Shown here one piece after another: positions 43,914-52,912 of a stretch of 55,858 nucleotides of DNA. Location of the stretch: NCBI GenBank assembly GCA_022117465.1, contig JAHCGZ010000007.1, positions 1 to 55,858 on the forward strand. Direction: 5' to 3'. Made by a program: the position numbers and the translations under genes. How positions within the stretch are numbered: the stretch's first letter is position 1; the number at the start of each line of letters is the position of its first letter. This stretch comes from Candidatus Nitrosopumilus limneticus. Its GTDB lineage: Archaea; Thermoproteota; Nitrososphaeria; Nitrososphaerales; Nitrosopumilaceae. Below the pieces are notes generated by a model. It was not told the DNA's origin. It saw nothing but the letters and a program-made list of their open reading frames with translations, and did not search any database.

Positions 43914-44822
43914 ATGACAAAATCAGTATTAGTTACAGGAGCAACAGGGTTTATTGGCTCAAGATTGGTAAATGAATTAATCAACAAGCAATACGATGTA
44001 ACTAGTTTAATTCGTAAAGGTAAACAAGGAAACCCAAAATCAAATATTATTTATGGAGATTTAACTGATGAAAAAATAGATTTTAAAGATTTAAAATTTG
44101 ATTGTGTATTTCATCTTGCATCACACACACCTTTAGAAAAAAATAAAAAAATATTAGAAAAAGTTAATCTAGAAGGAACAAAAAAATTATTTAAAGAAAT
44201 TAAGGATATCACAAAATCAATTATTTACATTTCAGGTTTAGGAGTATATGGTGAAACAGGAGAAAAAATAATTGATGAAAGTCAAGAATATAATCCAAAT
44301 ACAAATTTTGTTAAGATTAGATTAGATGCTGAAAAATACCTCAAAGAAAAATCACTTGAAAATAAAATAGATTTCTCAGTAGTTCATTTTGGAGATGTTT
44401 ATGGACCAGACGGATGGTTTTATGAAATGCTTGTAAAAAGATTGAAAAAGAATATGTTCAGAATGCCTAAGGGTGGAGATTATTTCAAAGGCTTTGTTCA
44501 TGTAGAAGATGCTGTGGGCAGCATGATTTCAGTTCTAGAAAATAATTCTTTTGGTGAATCATTTATTGTTGCAGACTCGATGCCAGCTACATTTAAAGAA
44601 TTTTCAGACTATACAGCTGATGAAATAAATGTAAACCATCCAGGAAGTGTTCCAACATTTTTAGCTAAAGCAATAGTTGGAGGAGACTTGATTAAATTAT
44701 TGACGACGTCAATGAAGGTTTCCAATAAGAAAATAACTAAAATATACCAATTCAAATACCCAAATTATAAAGAAGGTGTGACTCAAGTTATATCTGAATT
44801 AAAGAAAAAAAATAGAATTTAA
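43914..44822 (+). CDS. NAD-dependent epimerase/dehydratase
   Basis: A 302-residue extended SDR. The nucleotide motif is VTGATGFIGSRL (GxxGxxG), and CVFHLASHTP follows. The usual YxxxK catalytic pair appears altered: the expected region reads IYISGLGVYGETGEK..., with a later RLDAEKYLKE. It would act on a nucleotide sugar or polyketide-like substrate; the substrate cannot be read from sequence. Starts ATG, no operon partner. Confidence 0.87.
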   Translation: MTKSVLVTGATGFIGSRLVNELINKQYDVTSLIRKGKQGNPKSNIIYGDLTDEKIDFKDLKFDCVFHLASHTPLEKNKKILEKVNLEGTKKLFKEIKDITKSIIYISGLGVYGETGEKIIDESQEYNPNTNFVKIRLDAEKYLKEKSLENKIDFSVVHFGDVYGPDGWFYEMLVKRLKKNMFRMPKGGDYFKGFVHVEDAVGSMISVLENNSFGESFIVADSMPATFKEFSDYTADEINVNHPGSVPTFLAKAIVGGDLIKLLTTSMKVSNKKITKIYQFKYPNYKEGVTQVISELKKKNRI

Positions 44823-44865
44823 TCAAAATCAAAGAGTATTTTAATAATAAGTAATTAAAGAAATT

Positions 44866-45423
44866 ATGGAAACAGAGCCAAAGGATGTAATTGTATTAGG
44901 ATCAATCAGAAAAGGAAATAAAAAATTTTCAAAGATCCAAAATGATACCAAAATCGAGACTGAAGAATTAAATTTAATTTTAGAAGAATTAGAAAATAAT
45001 GAATTCATTAAAGTTGAAGAGAAAAAAGGTTTGTTTGGAAAAAAAATTGAATTGGACATTACAGAAGTAGGTTCAAATGAACTAGATAGAAAAATCACAG
45101 AAATACAATCAAAATGGAAAGAAATGAAATCACTTTACGAAAGTGGAAATAAACAGCAACTTCAACAAAAAATGGAAGAAAATAAATCATTGTTACCAAC
45201 TATGATGTTTTTTGGCGTAATGGATATGATCATGTTTTCAATGATGTTCAGTATGATGGGAATGGCAATGTCAAGTTTCGTATCAGACCAAGACATGGCC
45301 AATGCAGAGACGGATGGTGGTGCATCTGATGGTGGTGCATCTGATGGTGGTGCATCTGATGGTGGTGCATCTGATGGTGGTGCATCTGATGGTGGAGGAT
45401 TTGATTTTGATGTTGGGTTCTAG
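44866..45423 (+). CDS. Winged-helix protein with Met-rich helix and Gly-Asp repeat tail
   Basis: A 185-residue protein with three parts. Residues 1-75 look like a winged helix (DVIVLGSIRKGNKKFSKIQN, TEELNLILEELENNEFIKV). A charged helix follows, then a Met-rich hydrophobic segment at about 115-140 (MMFFGVMDMIMFSMMFSMMG) that may span or lie on the membrane. The tail (about 150-178) is five perfect DGGAS units. A membrane-tethered transcription regulator is one reading; the Met cluster could also bind copper. Uncertain family. Confidence 0.78.
   Translation: METEPKDVIVLGSIRKGNKKFSKIQNDTKIETEELNLILEELENNEFIKVEEKKGLFGKKIELDITEVGSNELDRKITEIQSKWKEMKSLYESGNKQQLQQKMEENKSLLPTMMFFGVMDMIMFSMMFSMMGMAMSSFVSDQDMANAETDGGASDGGASDGGASDGGASDGGASDGGGFDFDVGF
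45313..45387 (+). repeat. 15-bp tandem repeat (five copies)
   Basis: Five perfect copies of gatggtggtgcatct encode the DGGAS tail of the preceding gene. Perfect identity at DNA level means recent expansion; copy number likely varies. Confidence 0.92.
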
Positions 45424-45459
45424 CGGGGATTTTATACTTCAATTAAAAATAACATCTAA

Positions 45460-46461
45460 TTGATTTACAATTCTTTTAATGACACAGGATTACTAAAAGT
45501 TTTAAAATTTTTAAAATCTCACAATACAGAGTATCTTTCAGGTCAAGATCTCAGCGATGTTCTACGAATTAGTAGAGTTGCAGTTTGGAAACATATTAAA
45601 AAAATCCGTACATTGGGGTACACAGTAGAATCAAAACAAAAAGAAGGTTATAAAATAACAAAAAATTCGGATTTATTACTACCATGGGAAATTATTGCAG
45701 GACTAGAAACTAAAGTGTTAGGTCAAAGAGCATATTATTTTGACATTATAGATTCAACACAAAATCAAGCATTGAAAATGAATAATGAAAATGATGGAAC
45801 TATAATTATTGCAGAAAAACAAACAGGAGGAAGAGGAAGATCAGGTAGAAAATGGATTTCACCAAAAGGTGGAATATGGTTTTCACTAATATTACATCCA
45901 AAATTTGATATTTCTAATACTACATTATTTCCAATTGCATCATCATTAGCATTATCATATGCAATTGAAAAAACATGTAAAATATCACCAGAATTAAAAT
46001 GGCCAAATGATTTAACAATAAAAGGTAAAAAACTTGCAGGTATGTTAGTGGATGCATCATTTGAATCCAATAAAATAGAAAATTTAGTTTTAGGAGTTGG
46101 AATAAATTTTGAAATAAATAGTAAAGAAATAGAAAAAATATTAAAAAAGACACCAAATTTCTATGGAGTTACAAGTTTGAGTGAACAAAAAAATAAAATT
46201 AAACCAATAAAGTTGATTCAATCATTCTTATTGGAATTAGAAAAAATTTATGAGGATCTAAATAGAAATCAGACAAACAAAATTATTGTAGAATGGACAA
46301 AAAGATCATCAACAATTGGGAAAAAAATAGAAATCGATACAGAACAAGGCAAAGTAAAGGGCGAAGCAGTAAAAATAGATGATGATGGAGGGTTAATTGT
46401 CAAAGATAAAGATAAAAATAGAAAAATTTTTGCCGGAGATATAGTTCATTTAACTAAATAG
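45460..46461 (+). CDS. birA: Bifunctional biotin-protein ligase / biotin operon repressor
   Basis: A 333-residue protein starting at TTG. Residues 1-65 are an HTH_11 winged helix (GQDLSDVLRISRVAVWKHIKK), 80-270 the ligase with QTGGRGRSGRKW (biotinyl-AMP loop) and LKWPNDLTIKGKKLAGML, and a C-terminal SH3-like domain (KIEIDTEQGKVKGEAVKI). It biotinylates the carrier subunit of acetyl/propionyl-CoA carboxylase, a key step in 3HP/4HB fixation, and may repress biotin-related genes. Confidence 0.94.
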   Translation: MIYNSFNDTGLLKVLKFLKSHNTEYLSGQDLSDVLRISRVAVWKHIKKIRTLGYTVESKQKEGYKITKNSDLLLPWEIIAGLETKVLGQRAYYFDIIDSTQNQALKMNNENDGTIIIAEKQTGGRGRSGRKWISPKGGIWFSLILHPKFDISNTTLFPIASSLALSYAIEKTCKISPELKWPNDLTIKGKKLAGMLVDASFESNKIENLVLGVGINFEINSKEIEKILKKTPNFYGVTSLSEQKNKIKPIKLIQSFLLELEKIYEDLNRNQTNKIIVEWTKRSSTIGKKIEIDTEQGKVKGEAVKIDDDGGLIVKDKDKNRKIFAGDIVHLTK

Positions 46462-46462
46462 T

Positions 46463-46981
46463 TTATTTTTTGGATTTAGGTTTAGTTTTAGGTTTAGTTT
46501 TAGGTTTAGTTTTAGGTTTAGTTTTAGGTTTAGTTTTAGGTTTAGTTTTAGGTTTAGTTTTAGGTTTAGTTTTAGGTTTAGTTTTAGGTTTAGTTTTAGG
46601 TTTAGTTTTAGACTTGGATTTTGTTTTAGATTTAGATTTTGTTTTAGAAGATTTCATCAAAGAAGATTGATCTTGTAAGATATTTTTTAGTTCATTTTTA
46701 ATTTCAGATAGGGAAGTCAATATTGACTCCATAGATTTTGCATAAATAGAATAAACAGAAATAAGTTCTGTCTTTTTTTGATCAGAATGTACAAGAAATT
46801 CATTTTTGCGTAGTAGGTTTGCAGAATCAATTAATTCAGGAAGTTGCTCTGGAGAATCTCCCGATTTCTGTAATTCGCTTTCAATTTGATCAATCTTTTG
46901 CTTTAAATCATGCAAATTAGCACTAATTTGAATTTCAGTCAACAAAAAAGTACAGCTTAGAAATGAATTAAAGATTTCCAT
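46463..46981 (-). CDS. Helical protein with (KTKP)n basic tail
   Basis: The ATG at 46981 gives 172 residues (a TTG 14 codons upstream would add a hydrophobic N-terminus). The body is helical coiled-coil (LHDLKQKIDQIESELQKSG, MESILTSLSEIKNELKNIL). The tail begins with KTKSKSK and becomes 11 copies of KTKP, ending KPKSKK. This resembles histone-H1-like or bacterial AlgP/HC2 basic tails, so DNA or RNA binding is plausible. Family not recognised. Confidence 0.78.
   Translation of the reverse strand: MEIFNSFLSCTFLLTEIQISANLHDLKQKIDQIESELQKSGDSPEQLPELIDSANLLRKNEFLVHSDQKKTELISVYSIYAKSMESILTSLSEIKNELKNILQDQSSLMKSSKTKSKSKTKSKSKTKPKTKPKTKPKTKPKTKPKTKPKTKPKTKPKTKPKTKPKTKPKSKK
46476..46607 (-). repeat. 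12-bp tandem repeat (11 copies)
   Basis: Eleven copies of ttaggtttagtt (plus strand) encode KTKP units in the tail of the gene on the minus strand. The copies are identical, so length change by slippage is expected. An open frame on the plus strand (GLVL repeats) is only the shadow of this repeat. Confidence 0.93.
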
Positions 46982-47054
46982 GATTTTTAGAAACACCAAA
47001 AATATAGTAGACAATAATAACAAAGTATAGAAATAAACACGAAAATAATAAATT

Positions 47055-48491
47055 ATGAAAACACTAGTAAAAATATTATTTTTTTGTACAATAATCTTAT
47101 TTTTTCTTTCACATAGCGATAAGAATACAGTATTTGCTCAAGAACAAACACCCGAACAATTAGAATTATTATTTAATCAAGCAACTGAACTTTTTCAAAA
47201 TGGAGACTATAATCAAGCAATCACAATTTATGATCAAATTTTAGAATCAAGTCACAATAATATTTCAACATTAAACATGAAAGGTATTGCATACAGCAAC
47301 ATGGAGCAGCATACATTGTCATTAAAACAATTTTACATTGTACTAGAAAAGGATCCAAATAATGCCAAAGCTCTACTAGGAATGGGAGTAGGATTTGGAA
47401 ATCTAGGAGAATACTCTGAATCTTTAGAATATTTAGAAAAAGCAGAAAAAATTAATCCAAACAGTGAAGTGATTAAAAATTATAAAGATATTGTTGTAAA
47501 TACACTAAAAAAATACCCATACACACCAACAGAAAAGCCAACTAACACAATGAATTTAACAATTGGAAAAGTACCAGAATGGATTAAACAGATTACAAAT
47601 TGGTGGTCATTAGGAAATATTTCTGATGAGAAATTTATAGAAAACATGGAGTATATGATTAAAAAAGAAATTATAGTAATTCCAGAAAATAAAAAGTTTG
47701 ATACCACAACTGAATTAAAAATGATTTCAATGATTAGAAATAATTTTAATCAGTGGGGTCAAAATGAAATTCCCGATGAAGAATTTTATAAAAATATGAA
47801 TTGGTTAATAGAAAATAAGTTTATCAAAATAAATTTACAAAAATCAACTGAAGAAATTGAGTATGAAAGTTATTTGTTTGACAAATATTTACAGAGTATT
47901 TTGAAAAATAAAAATTCAGAAATAAGATATATCGAATACCCAAATCCAAGTCAAGATGTAATAAAAAAATTTCTCAGAGATTACGCTAAATGGAATTTTG
48001 AACAACAAGCACAAATGACATCAAAGGATTTTCCATATCCGACATACAAAATAATTGACGAAGAATATATTATAAAATACAAAATTTACATCAATGATCA
48101 ACCTCCAGGTTTGCCATTAGATCATGTAAGTACTTTAAAAAATAGTTTTGAATTTTGGGAAAAAATGGAATTAACAACAAATAATCAAACTGCAAAAGTG
48201 GTTTTTGAAATTACAACTTCAAAAACAGAGGCAAATGTATGGGTAACATGGGTAGTTAGAAACTTGGGAGACGGAGTATTAGGTCATGCACATTTGGGAA
48301 AAGGAATAGTAGAAGTTGCACTAGGGGACTACAATTGTGATGGTAGTTTTCAGTTATATGATGTGAAAAGTGTCAACTCAATTATGACACATGAATTAGG
48401 TCACTCAATTGGTCTACCACACACAAATGATAAAGAAAATATCATGTATCCATCAATGACACCGTCTTACGCATATTGTATGTTAAGTTAA
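47055..48491 (+). CDS. Secreted TPR and matrixin-like metalloprotease
   Basis: A 478-residue protein with a signal peptide (1-29, ends VFAQ), TPR repeats at about 35-150 (LFQNGDYNQAITIYDQIL, EYSESLEYLEKAEKINPNS), two copies of a W-x-x-G-x-I-x-D-x-x-F module common in surface proteins of this group (WWSLGNISDEKFIENMEYM and QWGQNEIPDEEFYKNMNWL), and a C-terminal zinc protease domain with HELGHSIGLPH and the Met-turn IMYPSM. The enzyme would act outside the cell. The TPR plus matrixin combination is uncommon. Confidence 0.9.
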   Translation: MKTLVKILFFCTIILFFLSHSDKNTVFAQEQTPEQLELLFNQATELFQNGDYNQAITIYDQILESSHNNISTLNMKGIAYSNMEQHTLSLKQFYIVLEKDPNNAKALLGMGVGFGNLGEYSESLEYLEKAEKINPNSEVIKNYKDIVVNTLKKYPYTPTEKPTNTMNLTIGKVPEWIKQITNWWSLGNISDEKFIENMEYMIKKEIIVIPENKKFDTTTELKMISMIRNNFNQWGQNEIPDEEFYKNMNWLIENKFIKINLQKSTEEIEYESYLFDKYLQSILKNKNSEIRYIEYPNPSQDVIKKFLRDYAKWNFEQQAQMTSKDFPYPTYKIIDEEYIIKYKIYINDQPPGLPLDHVSTLKNSFEFWEKMELTTNNQTAKVVFEITTSKTEANVWVTWVVRNLGDGVLGHAHLGKGIVEVALGDYNCDGSFQLYDVKSVNSIMTHELGHSIGLPHTNDKENIMYPSMTPSYAYCMLS

Positions 48492-48544
48492 AAAAAATGT
48501 ATTTGTAATTAGATTAAAAGACTAAAATTAATTCAAATATTATT

Positions 48545-48949
48545 TTAACAGTTTTTAAATTCTAATTTATCCCATGGGAAAACAACATAGGAATCATTAA
48601 AAGTTTTTTCAGCATATATCAATTGTTCAGGATATTTTATTCCTCGTCTTGCAAGAAGTGTAGCAAAGATAAATTTTGAAGGATCATCAACATTAGAAAA
48701 TACATCATGAAATGTTTTTCCAGTATCAAAAATATCATCAACAAATAAAGAATTAGAACAAATAATTTTTTGATCAACAAATATTTTTTTAATTCCAAGA
48801 GAATCAGCTAATAATCTAGATGGAATCAATCCACCACGGCTGATGGTAGTAATACTAGAAAAACTTCTAGATAGTTTTAAGATATTTTTAGAAAGTATAG
48901 CTACCAGAGATTCAATATCATTCCAATTAACAGTTTGTGTTGTGACCAT
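48545..48949 (-). CDS. Phosphoribosyltransferase (xanthine/hypoxanthine type)
   Basis: A 134-residue type I PRTase with TISRGGLIPSRLLADSLG (PPi loop region) and the PRPP motif SLFVDDIFDTGKTF, followed by FATLLARRGIKYPE and YVVFPWDK. Likely purine salvage; the exact base is unknown. ATG start. About 40 bases downstream of another same-strand gene. Confidence 0.9.
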   Translation of the reverse strand: MVTTQTVNWNDIESLVAILSKNILKLSRSFSSITTISRGGLIPSRLLADSLGIKKIFVDQKIICSNSLFVDDIFDTGKTFHDVFSNVDDPSKFIFATLLARRGIKYPEQLIYAEKTFNDSYVVFPWDKLEFKNC

Positions 48950-48988
48950 ACGAATAATTATAATTTAGAAGAAATTAAGTTATTGAAA

Positions 48989-49381
48989 TCAAAATGTTTT
49001 TGTCGGAGTTTTTTTAAGGGATTCAATAATTTCTAAAATTTTAAATGGAATGTGATCAAAATCTTTATCCTTTTCACGAGATACTAACAAAACATCATCA
49101 TTATTTAGTGGAAAACTCATGACAAGTACTTTATCACGGTAGGATAATGAAAAATGAACTATACCAAATTCACTATCAAACTCATGTCTCATTCTTACAC
49201 GTAATGCAAGTTCCATGAACATCATTTCATCTTGTTGTTTTGCTTCAAGTGAAAGTATTCCATCTTTCATACCACCAGCTTCCAAATGTCCTCGCGCATT
49301 GATAAATCTGGCAGAACGCATCTTAGGGTCTAATTGTAAAATTTGCTGACAAATACTTTCTAGTTCCTCGACGTTATCCAC
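48989..49381 (-). CDS. DUF6659-like (roadblock-like) protein, copy 1
   Basis: A 130-residue protein with the layout of small roadblock/LC7-like domains: MRSARFINARGHLEAGGMKD, GIVHFSLSYRDKVLVMSFPL and VLLVSREKD. A paralogue is at 53853-54236. Such proteins often bind small GTPases or form dimers in signalling, but the role here is unknown. Divergent from phaE. Confidence 0.78.
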   Translation of the reverse strand: MDNVEELESICQQILQLDPKMRSARFINARGHLEAGGMKDGILSLEAKQQDEMMFMELALRVRMRHEFDSEFGIVHFSLSYRDKVLVMSFPLNNDDVLLVSREKDKDFDHIPFKILEIIESLKKTPTKTF

Positions 49382-49431
49382 TTTGATAATAACGAAATAG
49401 AACTATTTATTGCGATCTAAATTAATCAGTA

Positions 49432-50030
49432 ATGATGCAGCCAAAATCAACCAAAAATTTAGCCGAATCACCAAAAGAAATGACAGAATATTACAAACAT
49501 TTGTCAGTATTTTGGACTGATATCATACATCTGATGTCAAGTAAACCACAGGCATTAACTTCAATTGGACCAATGAGATCATTTGCAGCAAATTCAAAAA
49601 GATTGCCTTAGAATTAATAGAAATAAATGAAAATTTATTGAGTTTTAACCAATACATTACAGAATATTATAAGCAATTATCAAATACATGGGGAGAAGCT
49701 CAAAAGAAAGTAAATTACAAATCTCCAAAAATTCCCCAGGATGTTGAACAAATAGAAGCTTTCAAAAGAATATGGATAGATATTTTTGATAATGATTTTA
49801 CAGAATTGTTTGATTCCAATAAATTTGGTGAAAATTATGGAAACCTTGTATCAAAAGAATTGGAATTAACAAAACATTGGAATAACATTACAAATATAAT
49901 TTTACAATCAGTTAATCTTCCAAGTAAAGAAGAAGTTGATGAAGTGTATAAAGAAATTCATTCATTAAAAAAACGTGTTTCAAAATTGGAATTAGAATTA
50001 ATAAAGGATAAGAGAAAAAATGCAAAATGA
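49432..50030 (+). pseudogene. phaE: Class III PHA synthase subunit PhaE, frameshifted as sequenced
   Basis: From ATG 49432 the first frame reads MMQPKSTKNLAESPKEMTEY to NSKRLP then stops; adding one A to the five-A run at 49596-49600 continues as NSKKIALELIEINENLLSFN and the rest (to 50030). The product is about 199 residues, helical, with KEEVDEVYKEIHSLKKRVSK at the end, the usual PhaE tail. It overlaps phaC by 11 bases. PhaE partners PhaC to polymerise 3-hydroxyacyl-CoA. Confidence 0.87.
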
Positions 50031-51084
50031 ATCTTCAATAGATCCTAAAATCATAGAAGAAATTTTGAGATTTAGTAAAAATGTAATTGAAGCTCCAAAA
50101 TTTGTATCTGCACCTGATGAAATAAATCTTGAAGTAACTCCACATAAAGTTGTTCAACAAATAGATAAAACAAGATTGTTACATTACACCCCAGTTATGG
50201 AAATCAAACATAAAACACCTTTGTTAATTTCATACGCATTAGTTAATAGATATCACATATTGGACATACATCCAGAAAAAAGTTGGGTAAGAAATCTTCT
50301 AGAACAAGGATTTGATCTATACATGTTAGATTGGGGAACACCAACTAGTATGGATAAATATTTAGATTTTGATGATTATGTCAACGGATATCTAGATTCA
50401 TCAGTGGAATATATTAAAAATCAATCATCTACAGAACAAATTTCATTACAGGGATATTGTACAGGCGCAACAATTGCTACAGCATATGTTTCATTACATC
50501 CAGAAAATGTAAAAAACTACATTGCAACAGCACCTGTAATTGATGGATGGAAAGATACCACAGTAATTAGTAATTTGGCAAAACACATGGATGTTGATAA
50601 AATGGTCGATACAATTGGAAATATGCCTCCAGAATTCATGTATTATTGCTTTTCAGTTTTAAAACCTTTTGAGCAGGGAATTGAAAAATATATAAAATTT
50701 TTCAAAAACATTGATGATAAAAAATATGTAGATAATTTTTTGAGAGTAGAAAAATGGTTGGGTGATACGCCTCCTATTCCAGGACAATTGTTCAAACAGT
50801 GGATCAAAGACATCTATCAACAAAACCTCCTAATTCAAAATAAAATGTATGTAGGAGACAAACTCATAGATTTAAAAAAAATAGATATGCCAATGTTAAC
50901 ACAGGTTGCAGTAGGTGATCATTTAGTATCACCAGAATGCAGTATGCCACTACATTATGCGGTAGGTAGTGAGGACAAAACTTTGAAAATATACCCAACT
51001 GGACATGTAGGGATGATTGCTAGTTCATTATCACAGAAAAAAGTATTACCAGAAATGGGAAAATGGTTATCTGAAAGATCATAA
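50020..51084 (+). CDS. phaC: Class III poly(3-hydroxyalkanoate) synthase catalytic subunit
   Basis: A 354-residue alpha/beta hydrolase-type synthase. The nucleophile Cys147 is in the elbow QGYCTGATIA, Asp in AVGDHLVSPE and His in YPTGHVGM, completing the catalytic triad. It polymerises 3-hydroxyacyl-CoA into granules together with PhaE. The length is right for class III (about 355). Storage of carbon fits with 3HP/4HB intermediates made by the mutase genes in this window. Confidence 0.95.
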   Translation: MQNESSIDPKIIEEILRFSKNVIEAPKFVSAPDEINLEVTPHKVVQQIDKTRLLHYTPVMEIKHKTPLLISYALVNRYHILDIHPEKSWVRNLLEQGFDLYMLDWGTPTSMDKYLDFDDYVNGYLDSSVEYIKNQSSTEQISLQGYCTGATIATAYVSLHPENVKNYIATAPVIDGWKDTTVISNLAKHMDVDKMVDTIGNMPPEFMYYCFSVLKPFEQGIEKYIKFFKNIDDKKYVDNFLRVEKWLGDTPPIPGQLFKQWIKDIYQQNLLIQNKMYVGDKLIDLKKIDMPMLTQVAVGDHLVSPECSMPLHYAVGSEDKTLKIYPTGHVGMIASSLSQKKVLPEMGKWLSERS

Positions 51085-51106
51085 AAAAGTGGGGGAAAAA
51101 ATACCA

Positions 51107-51532
51107 CTAGTTATTTTTTGTTGTGAATGCAGAAATCCAAGACTGTAGAATGTTTCTGTTTAATTCAACAAATGATTTTGCATTATCGTTGAAGGTTTTG
51201 ATGTTTTGTTGTGTAGCGTCAATACTTGCCAATACTATTTGGTTTTGTATAGATGCTGCTTTTAGATATTCTTCAGTTGTATCACCAATTACCTTTAATG
51301 TTGCGTTAGGAACATCAGATGCAATACCTGCTTTTATTACAAATTCTTTTTGAAGTGTGATAGAAGAATCTATCATATTTTCAAATGTTTGTAAATATTC
51401 CTGTTGTACATTAGTGATAGATTGATGGTATTGTGGGACTGATTGTTTAACACCATTAAACATCTTAGCTGCATTTTCTTGATATATAGAAAATATGTCT
51501 CTAGAATTTTCTTTAGTTTCGTTGTTACTCAA
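51107..51532 (-). CDS. Phasin-like PHA granule protein
   Basis: A 141-residue helical amphipathic protein (FSIYQENAAKMFNGVKQSV, YLQTFENMIDSSITLQKEF, IDATQQNIKTFNDNAKSF). No signal or membrane segments. Position beside phaEC and helical make-up fit phasins, which coat PHA granules. Its start overlaps the stop of the phasin-AbrB gene by four bases. Confidence 0.85.
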   Translation of the reverse strand: MSNNETKENSRDIFSIYQENAAKMFNGVKQSVPQYHQSITNVQQEYLQTFENMIDSSITLQKEFVIKAGIASDVPNATLKVIGDTTEEYLKAASIQNQIVLASIDATQQNIKTFNDNAKSFVELNRNILQSWISAFTTKNN

Positions 51533-51954
51533 TTTTTCACCTCCTTAGTTTTTGATTTTTTTGCGATTGGTAAAATTATGACTTGAACCAAGTCGCCATC
51601 TCCCAGACCAAGTGCATTACGTTCTGCTTCTGGAATTGAAATTCTACCATTACTGCTAATGGTGGTTTTGTATGCACCCCAATTCATAAAAGATGGAAGC
51701 ATTTGTCCAATGTTAAACATGGTATCCATACTTTTTGTTTGCATAGATGACATGTTATCCATAATGGCGGATTGTGTCTGTCGAGTTTTATCAGAAACAT
51801 CTCTTAGAGTTTCTAATGGATTGAATGTTTGGTTTGATTGTGTAGACATTAAAGAGCCAAAACTTTTCATAAATTCAGATTGAGCTTGACCACTTTTTTG
51901 AATCCAATCTTTAAACATCGTTGTTGGATCGTATTGGTTAGTATTACCATTCAT
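51529..51954 (-). CDS. Phasin-like/AbrB fusion protein
   Basis: A 141-residue protein with a helical phasin-like N-terminal half (TMFKDWIQKSGQAQSEFMKS, ETLRDVSDKTRQTQSAIMD) and a C-terminal AbrB/SpoVT swapped-hairpin domain (ISSNGRISIPEAERNALGLG, DGDLVQVIIL). This may link the granule surface with gene control, similar in idea to PhaR/PhaF in bacteria. First gene of the pair with the phasin. Regulation of phaEC is inference. Confidence 0.85.
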   Translation of the reverse strand: MNGNTNQYDPTTMFKDWIQKSGQAQSEFMKSFGSLMSTQSNQTFNPLETLRDVSDKTRQTQSAIMDNMSSMQTKSMDTMFNIGQMLPSFMNWGAYKTTISSNGRISIPEAERNALGLGDGDLVQVIILPIAKKSKTKEVKN

Positions 51955-51990
51955 TACCAGTAATTGGTAATTAACGGTATTTAAATCATT

Positions 51991-52782
51991 CTATTTGTCA
52001 TGTAAAAAAGCCAGTACTAGAGATGCAAAGAGTTCAGGCTCTTGTACAAAAGGAGTATGACCACAATCACTCATTTCATGAAATACACAATTAGTTATAG
52101 AAGATACAAAATCATCTGCAAAATTTACTGGGATTACAGGATCATTAGAACCCCAAATAACCAATGTAGGTGATGAAATATTTTTAAGTTTTTCTGTAAT
52201 TATCCCAGAATTTTTTAATCCCAATAAAGTTGACATGAAAGCAAATTTTGCATTAGGTAATTTCATCCTGTTGACAAATCCATCGATTGTATCCATAGGA
52301 ATTTTTTTACCTGTTCCATCCATTAATTCAAATGCATTTTTTGCACTCTGTTCGCTTGGATACAAGGCAGCCATAATATACGAATCAAGCGCAAAAGTAG
52401 ATTGTTTCATGACTCCAGATGGAGATACTAAAATTAACTTTTCAACATATTGTGAATGAGACGAAGTGTAATCTGAAGCTATTTGACCGCCAAGAGAGGA
52501 ACCAATAATACTAGTTTGTACAATACCCAAAGAGACTAAGAATTTTTCTAAAAAATTTGAAAAAAATTTAATTGTATAATCAATATTAGGTTTGTCACTA
52601 TAACCAAATCCAATTAAATCCGGCACTACAATATGAAAATCAGTTTCAAAAAAAGGTAGTACATATTTCCATCTTTCAGATGAAGCTCCTAATCCATGAA
52701 GAAATACCAATGTTCTTTTAGAAGAACCAGATTCAAGATAATGAATTTTATTTCCATCTATTTCTACAATTTTTTCTTCCAA
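51991..52782 (-). CDS. Alpha/beta hydrolase, possible PHA-related esterase
   Basis: A 263-residue hydrolase starting at TTG (MEEKIVEIDG). Catalytic Ser is in IGSSLGGQIA, Asp in WGSNDPVIP and His in SDCGHTPF. LVFLHGLGASSERW forms the oxyanion region. It follows the PHA cluster and might release monomers or act as an accessory, but no depolymerase-specific motif is visible. Confidence 0.86.
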   Translation of the reverse strand: MEEKIVEIDGNKIHYLESGSSKRTLVFLHGLGASSERWKYVLPFFETDFHIVVPDLIGFGYSDKPNIDYTIKFFSNFLEKFLVSLGIVQTSIIGSSLGGQIASDYTSSHSQYVEKLILVSPSGVMKQSTFALDSYIMAALYPSEQSAKNAFELMDGTGKKIPMDTIDGFVNRMKLPNAKFAFMSTLLGLKNSGIITEKLKNISSPTLVIWGSNDPVIPVNFADDFVSSITNCVFHEMSDCGHTPFVQEPELFASLVLAFLHDK

Positions 52783-52912
52783 TGTTTTAGCGTCAATTTT
52801 GTTAGTAGATAAGGATACTTAATTTTGCGATCAAAAAATACAATTTATTTTTAAGAGATCAAATTTCAAAAAAAATAGTATCCTATTTAAAGAACAAAAA
52901 GAATTGGGTGTT

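Noticed and set aside
45248-45442. His-rich minus-strand frame (HHHQM repeats)
   Set aside because: It mirrors the DGGAS repeat on the plus strand.
46470-46670. Plus-strand protein of GLVL repeats
   Set aside because: It is the reverse-strand reading of the KTKP repeat and has no natural start or composition.
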